Source of the DNA: Conexibacter sp.
GTDB taxonomy: Bacteria; Actinomycetota; Thermoleophilia; Solirubrobacterales; Solirubrobacteraceae
Assembly (NCBI GenBank): GCA_025964295.1
Contig: JAOPZD010000149.1
Coordinates: 1 to 15,231, forward strand
Direction: 5' to 3'
DNA length: 15,231 nt
Shown: piece by piece, positions 1 through 6,312 of the stretch
Position numbering within the stretch: the first letter of the stretch is position 1
How the letters are laid out: the number at the start of each line of letters is the position of its first letter
Program-made: the position numbers and the translations under genes
Notes under the pieces: generated by a model
Database searches by the model: none
Told to the model about the DNA's origin: nothing
The model's input: only the letters and a program-made list of their open reading frames with translations

Positions 1-573
1 CAGCGACTGACCGGCCGCAAGGATCGTCAGCTGCTGGGTCGTGTTGCCATACGTGCCACCGACAGAGCCAGACACAGTAATGCCCTCGCCCGTCGCGCTG
101 CCCGTCGAGTTGAACGTCGTCGCGTTACCGCAGACGCCCGGCCGCACGATGATGCAATGGACACCCGTGATCGTGCCCGTCGTCGTGCTCGTTCCCGAGG
201 CGTAGGACACCGCGTTGAGCACCGGCATCGACGACGCCGTGTTCGTGCACTTCACCGCCGCCGTCTGTCCGACCACGTTGCACGGACCGATGAAGTTCAG
301 CGCAGTAATAGTGGCGATGGCGTTGCCGCTGGCCAGCGACGGACCGAAGAAGTCCGCGTGCGAGTTGATGCCGCCCGCGCACGTGATGCCCTGCGTGCCA
401 GCCGCACCCGTCGCCGTGACCGTCAACGTCGACGACTGACTCGTCGTGAACGTCACAGTAGTACCTGCCGCGCTGCCGTTCGTCGTCCAGTTCGCCGACG
501 CCGAGGACGCACCCACCAGCGCCGAGGCCACCAACGCCCCAGCGACACAGACCTTCAAGAACCTACGAGACAT
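1..573 (-). CDS. Secreted six-Cys family protein, copy 1 (3' end beyond window)
   Basis: The frame is open from the ATG at 573 to the window edge (191 codons), so the C-terminus is missing. A perfect AGGAGG (579-584) lies 5 nt upstream and fixes the start. The N-terminus is a classic Sec signal peptide: MSRR, a hydrophobic Ala/Val/Leu stretch, then a probable cleavage after S-A-S-A (residue 27). The mature part begins NWTTNG and is rich in Thr, Ser, Gly and Asn. It has five visible Cys (ITC, GPC, VKC, VHC, GVCGN), and the paralogs add a sixth near the C-terminus. The block TYGNTTQQLTIL is shared with the paralog ending at 3868. By hand count it is about three quarters identical to the pseudogene copy over some 164 ungapped residues. 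I recognise no known family. An exported, disulfide-stabilised beta-rich protein is inference. Confidence 0.85.
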   Translation of the reverse strand, partial: MSRRFLKVCVAGALVASALVGASSASANWTTNGSAAGTTVTFTTSQSSTLTVTATGAAGTQGITCAGGINSHADFFGPSLASGNAIATITALNFIGPCNVVGQTAAVKCTNTASSMPVLNAVSYASGTSTTTGTITGVHCIIVRPGVCGNATTFNSTGSATGEGITVSGSVGGTYGNTTQQLTILAAGQSL

Positions 574-610
574 ACGTTCCTCCTACGAGACCATCGATCT
601 CGCGTTCGTA

Positions 611-631
611 CGGAGCCCGGTGCGGGCTCCG
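611..631 (-). promoter_or_regulatory. Perfect 9-bp stem-loop in copy 1 leader
   Basis: CGGAGCCCG (611-619) is perfectly complementary to CGGGCTCCG (623-631) across a 3-nt loop. It lies 38 nt upstream of the copy 1 start codon, between that start and the block at 638-648 that resembles blocks upstream of the other copies. It could be a 5'-UTR structure. The equivalent positions upstream of the other two copies do not hold the same hairpin, so a family-wide role is not supported. Confidence 0.4.
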
Positions 632-723
632 CGCTTGGATAGACCTAGCTGCCCCGCGTCGCCCGGCGTCCGGCCAGGCGGAGAGCGGAGACGGCGTGAC
701 CGTCACATGCGGCGAACGCCCGA

Positions 724-740
724 TCCACAGCCAGACGGCA
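724..740 (-). promoter_or_regulatory. Family upstream motif, copy 1
   Basis: Read on the minus strand this is TGCCnnnTGGCTGTGGA. The same motif with different nnn occurs upstream of the other two family copies that have a 5' end (1941-1957 and 4587-4603). Here it lies about 150 nt upstream of the ATG at 573. Fourteen of 17 positions are identical in all three, while the surrounding intergenic DNA is poorly conserved. A shared regulator site or promoter part is inferred. Confidence 0.45.
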
Positions 741-784
741 CGACCGTCTCCAGAGCCCCTGCCAAGCCGCAACACAGGGCAAGT

Positions 785-831
785 TTGACGCCGGCCCCCA
801 GCGCTGCCCGTCCCCCTTGCCGGACCGTCAA
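785..831 (-). terminator. Imperfect stem-loop downstream of the 3' remnant
   Basis: TTGACG-CCGGC (785-795) pairs with GCCGG-AC-CGTCAA (819-831) with a 2-nt bulge. It lies 27 nt past the remnant's stop in the minus-strand direction. There is no U-tract. It may be the old terminator of the decayed gene. Confidence 0.35.
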
Positions 832-857
832 GGCCTCGAGCCCGTCCTCGAAGCGGC

Positions 858-1003
858 CTAGTTGGTGATCCGGAACCGCTCGGAGGCCGCGACGTGCGGC
901 AGGATGACGAAGGCGACGGCGTGAAAACCCGGCCGCCGACCCGGTTCCCGATGCCCTGCAGGCACCCACTTGACGACCACTTGACGCTCAGCGCCTGACC
1001 CGC
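858..1003 (-). pseudogene. 3' remnant of a fourth six-Cys family copy
   Basis: The minus-strand reading from 1003 gives AGQALSVKWSSSGCLQG, which aligns with AGQALSATWTSSACYGG of the intact paralog and with QSLNAKWSSPSCLQG of the pseudogene. The frame then shifts at a TTTT run near 930, after which the end reads R-I-T-N-stop (TAG at 858-860), matching the family terminus Q-I-T-N-stop. Nothing upstream of 1003 resembles the YGNTTQQLTI block or anything more N-terminal, so only about 145 bp of 3' end survives. No promoter or start belongs to it. It is seen by comparison with neighbouring copies only; function is not expected. Confidence 0.7.
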
Positions 1004-1020
1004 CCACCACACAGAAGGGG

Positions 1021-1073
1021 CCGCGCGTGAGCGCGGCGCCTTCGTGCTGCAGGTCGCCACATCGGGTGGCGAC
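1021..1073 (-). terminator. Tandem hairpins downstream of copy 2
   Basis: Two perfect stem-loops lie just past the copy 2 stop in the minus-strand direction: GTCGCCAC/GTGGCGAC (1053-1060 with 1066-1073, 5-nt loop), then CCGCGC/GCGCGG (1021-1026 with 1031-1036, 4-nt loop). No U-tract follows, as is common in GC-rich actinobacteria. They are the likely original terminator of the copy now degraded. Confidence 0.5.
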
Positions 1074-1098
1074 GCCGGGCCGGATCGATGCCGGAGGG

Positions 1099-1794
1099 CT
1101 AGTTCGTGATCTGAGGGACCTCAGAGCCGGCGTCCGGGCTCAGGACGACGTTGCCGCCTGCCGTCGGGCCGAACTGCCCGGTCGCCGTGCCCGTGCCCGT
1201 GCCCTGTAGGCAGGAGGGAGATGACCACTTTGGCGTTCAGCGACTGAGCATTGTTCAGGATCGTCAGCTGGTGGGTGGTATTGCCATACGTCGCACCGAC
1301 CGAGCCCGACACAGTGATGCCCTCGCCCGTCGTGCTGCCCGTCGCGTTGAACGTCGTCGCGTTGCCACAGCTGCCCAGTCGCACCACGATGCAGTGGATG
1401 CCCGTGATGGTCCCCGTCGACGTGCTCGTTCCCGCGTCATAGGACACGTCGTTGAGCACCGACATCGACGACGCCGTGTTGGTGCACTTCACCGCCGCGG
1501 AGAACCCGGCCACCACGCAACTGGGAAGGAAGTCCAGCGCAGTGATAGTGGCGATGGAGTTGCCGCTGGCCAGCGACGGGCCGAAGAAGTCCACATGCGC
1601 GTCGAGCCCACCCGTGCACGTGATGCCCTGCGTGCCGGCCGCGCCCGCCGCCGTCACCGACAACGTCGTCGACTGGACCGACCGGAATTGCACAGTAGTA
1701 CCTGACGCTTTGCCGTTGGTCGTCCAGTTGGCCGACGCCGACCGCCGAAGCGACCAGCGCCCCGGCGACACACCTTCATGAACCTACGAGACAT
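1099..1794 (-). pseudogene. Six-Cys secreted family protein, copy 2, frameshifted at both ends
   Basis: The family ATG (1794, MSRRFMKVC) and the family end (PQITN-stop, TAG at 1099-1101) are both present, but in different frames from the core. Compared with copy 1, the signal-peptide region lacks 2 nt near 1767 and 14 nt near 1742, a net -16. The ATG frame therefore leaves the family sequence after about nine codons and soon stops. The core (NWTTNG to SLNAK) is open in another frame with five Cys. A second frameshift, an extra A in the run at 1229-1231, leads into KWSSPSCLQG, a TG-repeat and the ITN end. An in-frame GTG at 1771 could start the core but would lack a signal peptide and a well-spaced ribosome site. 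I call it a pseudogene. A silent sequence donor, or sequencing error at the 1-nt site, are the alternatives. Confidence 0.8.
1187..1204 (-). repeat. Three tandem GTGCCC hexamers in copy 2
   Basis: GTGCCC is repeated three times exactly. In the ancestral frame of copy 2 it encodes a short Thr-Gly run near the C-terminus. The unit of six would change length without shifting frame, so it does not itself explain the nearby frameshift at 1229-1231. Confidence 0.6.
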
Positions 1795-1940
1795 GACGTT
1801 CCCCCTCGGGGCCGATGGACCCCGCCTCAAGCTTGGCCCTCACGGCCCCGCGAATGGACGGTCCTAGCGGCACCGCGCCCCGGCTTCCACCGGACCGAAA
1901 GCGATGCCGGCCCCATGCTGCGACACATCGACAAGCCCAT

Positions 1941-1957
1941 TCCACAGCCAACCGGCA
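1941..1957 (-). promoter_or_regulatory. Family upstream motif, copy 2
   Basis: Second occurrence of minus-strand TGCCnnnTGGCTGTGGA, about 146 nt upstream of the copy 2 ATG. A further shared block, minus-strand CTAGGACCGTC, lies at 1857-1867; the copy 3 upstream region has it with one mismatch (4561-4571). Promoter function is inferred from conservation alone. Confidence 0.45.
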
Positions 1958-2078
1958 GACCGATCCCGGCCTGCCAACCGACACCACGACCCGAGCCGGC
2001 GGTCGAAGCGACTGGGACGGCTCGCTCCTTGCCGGGCTGTCAGCGGCCTTTTCCGAAGTCCTGCGAGGGGCGGCTGTA

Positions 2079-3878
2079 ATGCCGACCATCATGAGCACGT
2101 CTTCGGAAGCGGCCCGGGTTGCCACGATCGTCGAAGCGCGAGCGGCGCGACGCACGATCCCGTCATGGCTGGTGCACGTCGGCGGCGCGGCGCTGCTCAT
2201 CCTGCTGCTGGCCCGGCCGCTGATCTTCGGCGGCACGGACAAAGGCCGCGACTACTACGGGCACCTCTGGTACATCGCCCACGAGGCGGGGTCGCTGCAG
2301 GCCAACGGCGTCCCGTCCCTCTTCGCCCAGGACGGCCTGCAGGTCTTCAACCCGCACTTCGCGTTCTACGGCGGCACGCTGTTCGCGTTCGCCGGCGTGC
2401 TGGCCACGATCTTCGGATCGGCGCTGATCGCCTACACGGTCACGTGGCTGCTGGGGTTCGCCGCGGCGTATGGCGGCTGGTACTGGCTCGGGCGTACGGC
2501 TGGGCTCGGTCCGTGGTGGTCCCATGTGCCGGCGGCGCTGTTCGTCAGCTCGCCGTACTACCTCGCCAACATCTTCCTGCGCGCGGACTGGCCCGAGTTC
2601 GCCGCGGTGTCGACGATCCCGCTGCTCGTGGCGTCGGCGCTCAGCGTCCTGCGCGCCGACCGGCTGCGCCCGCTGCCCGCGCTGGCGCTCGCGCTCGGCA
2701 GCCTCCTGTTCACGGGCAGCCACAACATCACCCTGCTGTGGGGCACGACGGTCCTGGTGCTGCTGGCCGCGACGCTCTGCGCATGTGGTCCCGCCGCGCG
2801 CCGCCAGGTGACGCGGCCGGGACTCCTGCGGGTCGCGAGCGTGGTGGTGCCGGCGGTGCTGGTGAACGCGTGGTTCCTGCTCCCGGACATCGCCTACCAG
2901 TCCCAGACGTTCATCGCCTCGACCGACGACCTCTGGAAGGACTACCTGCGGACCTTCGACCAGTACGTCGACTGGGGTCACCTCCTGCCGCTTAACCGCG
3001 CCGCGGCCTCATGGGCGAACCCGACCTTCGCGCTGGAGCTCCCGGTCCTGGCCCTCGCCTGGGCCGGCTTGACGGTGCCGGTGCTCCGGTCGCGCCTGCG
3101 GGACTCGTGGACCCGGACGCTGCTCGTGCTCATCGCCGCGGTGGCGGCGCTGATCGTCGTGATGACGACGGCCGGGATCCTCCTTGCGCTGCCGCGGATC
3201 TACCGGTTGGTGCAGTTCAGCTTCCGGATCGAGAGCTACATCCTGCTCGCCAGCAGCGGCGCGGTGCTCGCAGCCCTCGTGCTCGCACGGCGCGCCACGC
3301 CGCCGAGGCAGCGCTGGGCGTGGGTCGTCGTCCCGATCACGGCGCTTTCGGTCGGGCTCGGCGCCCAGCAAGTGGTGCTGCACCGCCACGCCAACTCGAC
3401 GCAGCCGCCCTTCAAGTCCGAGCAGCCCTACATGTCGCGCCAGGGCATGCCCGGGGCAGCCGACTACACGGCGCATGCACTGCCTCGGATCAAGGAGGCC
3501 AACGACGCGGCCGCCCAACTCGTGTTCGACGCCGCCGACGCGGAGAAGGGCGACCGCGCCTCGACGATCGTCAACGCCGCGCCCGGCCAGTTGGTGGTCA
3601 GCAACGTGCTGACCCTCCCGCCGCTCGTCCACCTCGAGGGGGCAAGGCTCGTCGCCCTCGTCGACAGCACGCGGATGAGCATCATGCAGATCGACGCCAA
3701 TGCCACCCCCGGGGCCGCGAAGGTGACGATCAGCGCGGCCAAGCCGCTGCCGGTCGTCGCCGGCCAGGCGCTGTCGCTCCTGGGCCTCGCCGGCCTGCTG
3801 GCCAACGGCGTGGCGATGGCGCGGGGCGCCCGGCGTCGCCGGGACCGCGCGCCATCGCCGCCCCCGATCAGTTCGTGA
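2079..3878 (+). CDS. Large polytopic membrane protein, possibly PTPS_related/GT-C-like
   Basis: 599 residues with many hydrophobic segments. The start at 2079 is preferred because GAGGGG (2065-2070) lies 8 nt upstream. The frame is open back to 1815, but that part is low in hydrophobicity and crosses the copy 2 upstream region. After the first membrane segment comes G-x-D-K-G-R-D-Y-Y-G-H-L-W-Y, then a loop with NGVPSLFAQDG, NPHFAFYGG and further helices. This layout, an Asp/His pair after helix 1 and an F-x-x-Y-G/P motif, recalls the 6-pyruvoyl-tetrahydropterin-synthase-related membrane family and other GT-C-type proteins. No catalytic assignment is made. A soluble extracytoplasmic stretch lies near residues 440-570 before a last helix and an Arg-rich tail. 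It is divergent from copy 2 and overlaps copy 3 tail to tail by 11 bp (3868-3878). Confidence 0.75.
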   Translation: MPTIMSTSSEAARVATIVEARAARRTIPSWLVHVGGAALLILLLARPLIFGGTDKGRDYYGHLWYIAHEAGSLQANGVPSLFAQDGLQVFNPHFAFYGGTLFAFAGVLATIFGSALIAYTVTWLLGFAAAYGGWYWLGRTAGLGPWWSHVPAALFVSSPYYLANIFLRADWPEFAAVSTIPLLVASALSVLRADRLRPLPALALALGSLLFTGSHNITLLWGTTVLVLLAATLCACGPAARRQVTRPGLLRVASVVVPAVLVNAWFLLPDIAYQSQTFIASTDDLWKDYLRTFDQYVDWGHLLPLNRAAASWANPTFALELPVLALAWAGLTVPVLRSRLRDSWTRTLLVLIAAVAALIVVMTTAGILLALPRIYRLVQFSFRIESYILLASSGAVLAALVLARRATPPRQRWAWVVVPITALSVGLGAQQVVLHRHANSTQPPFKSEQPYMSRQGMPGAADYTAHALPRIKEANDAAAQLVFDAADAEKGDRASTIVNAAPGQLVVSNVLTLPPLVHLEGARLVALVDSTRMSIMQIDANATPGAAKVTISAAKPLPVVAGQALSLLGLAGLLANGVAMARGARRRRDRAPSPPPISS

Positions 3879-4521
3879 TCTGGGGCTTGAACGCCGAGCT
3901 GACGGTGTAGATCGGCGCCGTCCCCGTGCTGTTGGTCAGCTGGACCGAGGCGGGCTGGGAGCCGCCGTAGCAGGCCGACGACGTCCACGTGGCCGACAGC
4001 GCCTGCCCCGCGGTGTTGATCGTCAGCTGTTGCGTCGTGTTCCCGTAGGTGGTCGTGACCGAGCCGGTGATCGTGATCCCGCCGGTCACGGTCGTCGAGT
4101 TGCCGCACGAGCCGCCCCACGTGACGTTGCACGTGATGTTCGCCAGGACGCTCGAGGTGAGCGACGTGGCCGGGTTGTAGGCGACGGCGTTCAGCGACGC
4201 CAGCGAGCACTTCGTCGCGTAGAAGCGCCCGGCGGCGGAGCAGCCCGCGTAGGAGGGCGTCAGCTGGGCGATGCCCGTGCCGGAGCTCAGCGACGGCCCG
4301 TTGAGCACGCCGGCCATGGAGCTCGAGCTGCAGCTGTAGACCAGCGACGCGGCGCCCGTCGTGTTGTACTTGAACTGGATGCCGCCGGCCGCGGCGAGCG
4401 AGAACGGCGTCCCCGTCGCGCTGCCGTTCGTCGTCCAGTTCGCCGACGCCGAGGACGCCCCCGCGAGCGCCGCGGCGACCAGCGCCGCGGCGATGCACAG
4501 CTTCATGAGCCTTCGAGACAT
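3868..4521 (-). CDS. Secreted six-Cys family protein, copy 3 (intact)
   Basis: 217 residues, the only complete family member here. ATG at 4521 follows a GAGGGGG ribosome site. The signal peptide has MSRR, a hydrophobic Ala/Leu core and S-A-S-A before the mature NWTTNG. The mature chain has six Cys (SCS, GCS, KCS, TCN, SCGN, ACYG), compatible with three disulfides, and is rich in Ser, Thr, Gly and Ala. The block TTTYGNTTQQLTI and the end PQITN-stop match the other copies, while the middle is much more divergent from copies 1 and 2 than they are from each other. Codons are also more GC-rich here than in copy 1. Export to the wall or medium is inferred from the signal peptide. No sortase motif, lipobox or terminal membrane anchor is seen. 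Biochemical role unknown. Confidence 0.85.
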   Translation of the reverse strand: MSRRLMKLCIAAALVAAALAGASSASANWTTNGSATGTPFSLAAAGGIQFKYNTTGAASLVYSCSSSSMAGVLNGPSLSSGTGIAQLTPSYAGCSAAGRFYATKCSLASLNAVAYNPATSLTSSVLANITCNVTWGGSCGNSTTVTGGITITGSVTTTYGNTTQQLTINTAGQALSATWTSSACYGGSQPASVQLTNSTGTAPIYTVSSAFKPQITN

Positions 4522-4586
4522 GCGTTTCCCCCTCTTCGATGGACCAAGGACCTGAGCGGTGACGGTCGTAGTCCGTCCACGCGTGG

Positions 4587-4603
4587 TCCACAGCCATCTG
4601 GCA
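4587..4603 (-). promoter_or_regulatory. Family upstream motif, copy 3
   Basis: Third occurrence of minus-strand TGCCnnnTGGCTGTGGA, only 66 nt upstream of the ATG. The second shared block (minus-strand CTACGACCGTC, 4561-4571) lies 15 nt downstream of it, whereas in copies 1 and 2 the gap is about 74-76 nt. The region is also the divergent promoter space for the MFS gene starting at 4632. Confidence 0.45.
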
Positions 4604-4631
4604 GCCTGTCCCGACCCGCTACACCGTAAGG

Positions 4632-5870
4632 GTGGCCCCGCTGCGCACCCGCAACTACCGCCTGTACTTCTCCGGCCAGCTGATCAGCGTCCCGGGCACG
4701 TGGCTGCAGACGGTCGCGCAGGCGTGGCTGGTGCTGCAGCTGACGCCGAGTGGCAGCGCGCTGGGGATCACGGTGGCGTTGCAGGCGCTGCCGGTCCTGC
4801 TCCTCGGACCGTTCGCCGGCGCGGTGGCCGACAGCGTCGACAAGCGCAAGATGCTGCTCGGCACGCAGGCGCTGCAGGCGGCCCTGGCGCTGGTGCTGGG
4901 CGCGCTCACGATCACGCATGTCGTCGAGCTGTGGATGGTCTGGGTCCTCGCGCTCGGGCTCGGCGTCGCCCGCGCCCTCGACGTCCCCACCCGCCAGGCC
5001 TTCGTCTCCGAGCTCGTCGACGACGAGGACCTCCCGCGGGCGATCTCCATCAACTCGACGGTGGCGGCAGCGGCGAGGATGGTCGGCCCCGCCGCCGGCG
5101 GCGGCATCATCGCGCTGCTGGGCGTCGGCGCGTGCTTCCTGATCAACGGCGCGTCGTTCCTCGCGCCGCTCGCGGGACTCCTCGCCATGGACGCCAAGGC
5201 GCTCCACCGCCCGGCCACCCCGCCGCGCAGGCAGCCCCGCGCGGTCCGCGACGGCGTCACCTACGTCAAGGGCCGCAGGGACCTCCTGGTCCCGCTGCTG
5301 ATGATGGCCCTCGTCGGCACCCTGGCCTACGAGTTCCAGGTCACGATCCCGCTGCTGGCCCACCAGACCTTCCACCTCGGCGCCACCGGGTTCGGGCTCC
5401 TTTACGCAGCGATGGGATGTGGTTCAGTCGTTGCAGGACTCACCGTCGCCGGACGTGTCGCCCCGCGCGTGAAGACGATCGCAGCGGCGGCACTGGTCTT
5501 CAGCGCTGGGCTCGGCGCAGCAGCGCTGAGCCCGACCCCAGTGGTCGCCGCGGTGTTCCTGGCCGGCGCGGGCGCCGCATCCGTCGTCTTCTCCTCCACC
5601 ACGAACGCCACCCTCCAGCTCCGCGCCGCGCCCGCGATGCGCGGCCGCGTCGTGGCGCTCTACATCGTGGCGTTCATGGGATCGACCCCAATTGGCGGTC
5701 CATTGGTGGGAGCCGTGGGCCAATTGGCAGGGGCTCGCGCGGCGCTGGGTGTCGGAGCGGCGGGGTGTGCGGTGGCCGCAGCGCTGGCACTGGGATACGG
5801 TCTCTCTGCCGGTGGACGCGTGAGGCGCCGCATGTCACACCCAGCCCCACTCCATCGTCCGGTGCGCTGA
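4632..5870 (+). CDS. MFS transporter of the MFS_3/EntS-like type
   Basis: 412 residues, starting with GTG at 4632. The N-terminus LRTRNYRLYFSGQLIS and the GTWLQTVAQAWLVLQL helix are typical of the enterobactin-exporter-like (MFS_3) group. It has the loop 2-3 motif with D-S-V-D-K-R-K (around residues 72-78) and D-V-P-T-R-Q-A-F plus S-x-N-S near residues 117-140, both characteristic of this branch. About 10-12 membrane segments are present. It probably exports a small molecule or drug by proton antiport; the substrate cannot be read from sequence. No Shine-Dalgarno sits before the GTG, so the transcript may be leaderless. It is divergent from copy 3 with a 110-bp gap. Two stretches in the second half (about 5400-5530 and 5680-5870) use noticeably more A/T-ending codons than the rest. 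Confidence 0.85.
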   Translation: MAPLRTRNYRLYFSGQLISVPGTWLQTVAQAWLVLQLTPSGSALGITVALQALPVLLLGPFAGAVADSVDKRKMLLGTQALQAALALVLGALTITHVVELWMVWVLALGLGVARALDVPTRQAFVSELVDDEDLPRAISINSTVAAAARMVGPAAGGGIIALLGVGACFLINGASFLAPLAGLLAMDAKALHRPATPPRRQPRAVRDGVTYVKGRRDLLVPLLMMALVGTLAYEFQVTIPLLAHQTFHLGATGFGLLYAAMGCGSVVAGLTVAGRVAPRVKTIAAAALVFSAGLGAAALSPTPVVAAVFLAGAGAASVVFSSTTNATLQLRAAPAMRGRVVALYIVAFMGSTPIGGPLVGAVGQLAGARAALGVGAAGCAVAAALALGYGLSAGGRVRRRMSHPAPLHRPVR

Positions 5871-5978
5871 AACCTTTGCACACGTTTTCGTCCCTCACTG
5901 CTCAAAATCGGGCAAACTACTCCCGAGGACTCGTACACACCCATAGGTTCGAGGCCACGCGGAAGACAGGAGATCCCG

Positions 5979-6218
5979 ATGGAAGCGAAGATGCAGCTCG
6001 CCGCCAACCTGCGCCGGTTGCGCAAGGAGCGGTGTTGGTCCCAGGAGATGCTCGCGCATTTCGCCGGTCTGCACCCGACGGAGGTCAGCCGGTTGGAACG
6101 AGGTCTGCGCGAGCCTCGACTGCGAACGGTCATGCAGGTGGCGGCAGCGCTGAAGGTCCCGGTCCAGGACCTGATCGCCCCGCCGGAGAACGCGCCGGAG
6201 CCAGAGCCGGTCGCGTGA
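5979..6218 (+). CDS. Small XRE-family (Cro/CI-type HTH) regulator
   Basis: 79 residues. ATG at 5979 with AGGAG (5968-5972) 6 nt upstream, one of the clearest ribosome sites in the window. Nearly the whole protein is one HTH domain (about residues 6-66): LRRLRKERCWSQEMLAHFAG is the positioning half, and HPTEVSRLERG the recognition helix and its cap. A short Glu/Pro-rich tail follows, with no sensor or peptidase domain. Proteins of this size bind DNA as dimers and are often autoregulatory. It stands alone, 108 bp after the MFS gene and 94 bp before the c-di-GMP gene, on the same strand as both, so either could be a target. That is inference. No partner toxin gene is visible beside it. Confidence 0.88.
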   Translation: MEAKMQLAANLRRLRKERCWSQEMLAHFAGLHPTEVSRLERGLREPRLRTVMQVAAALKVPVQDLIAPPENAPEPEPVA

Positions 6219-6260
6219 TCCACTGACCTGCCGCCCTTGCGGCGGTGCCCGCTGGCGCAC

Positions 6261-6289
6261 GGAAGCTTGCACGAAGACTGCAAGCTTCC
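6261..6289 (+). terminator. Perfect 11-bp stem-loop before the GGDEF-EAL gene
   Basis: GGAAGCTTGCA (6261-6271) pairs perfectly with TGCAAGCTTCC (6279-6289) over a 7-nt loop. A smaller GC stem (CCGCC 6231-6235 with GGCGG 6241-6245) precedes it. It is 42 nt past the XRE stop and 23 nt before the next ATG. No U-tract follows. It could terminate the XRE transcript, act as a leader structure, or be a protein-binding palindrome; the sequence does not decide. Confidence 0.5.
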
Positions 6290-6312
6290 TCAATCCCCGA
6301 ACCGGTCCGTCG

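Noticed and set aside
563..1060. A minus-strand frame covering 563-1060 as an independent gene
   Set aside because: Only the part from about 930 to 1003 matches the family end; the rest is compositionally biased and overlaps copy 1's start region. It is better read as a 3' remnant.
1121..1771. Treating the open core of copy 2 as a normal gene from the GTG at 1771
   Set aside because: It would lack the signal peptide encoded in another frame just upstream, has poor ribosome-site spacing, and ends in a frame unlike the family C-terminus.
1815..2078. N-terminal extension of the membrane protein to an ATG at 1815
   Set aside because: No ribosome site, Pro/Arg/Thr-rich sequence lacking family character, and it would cover the upstream motifs of copy 2. 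GAGGGG before 2079 supports the shorter form.
5979..6218. XRE gene as the antitoxin of a toxin-antitoxin pair
   Set aside because: No small toxin-like frame lies next to it on either strand; flanking genes are an MFS transporter and a 743-aa signalling enzyme.
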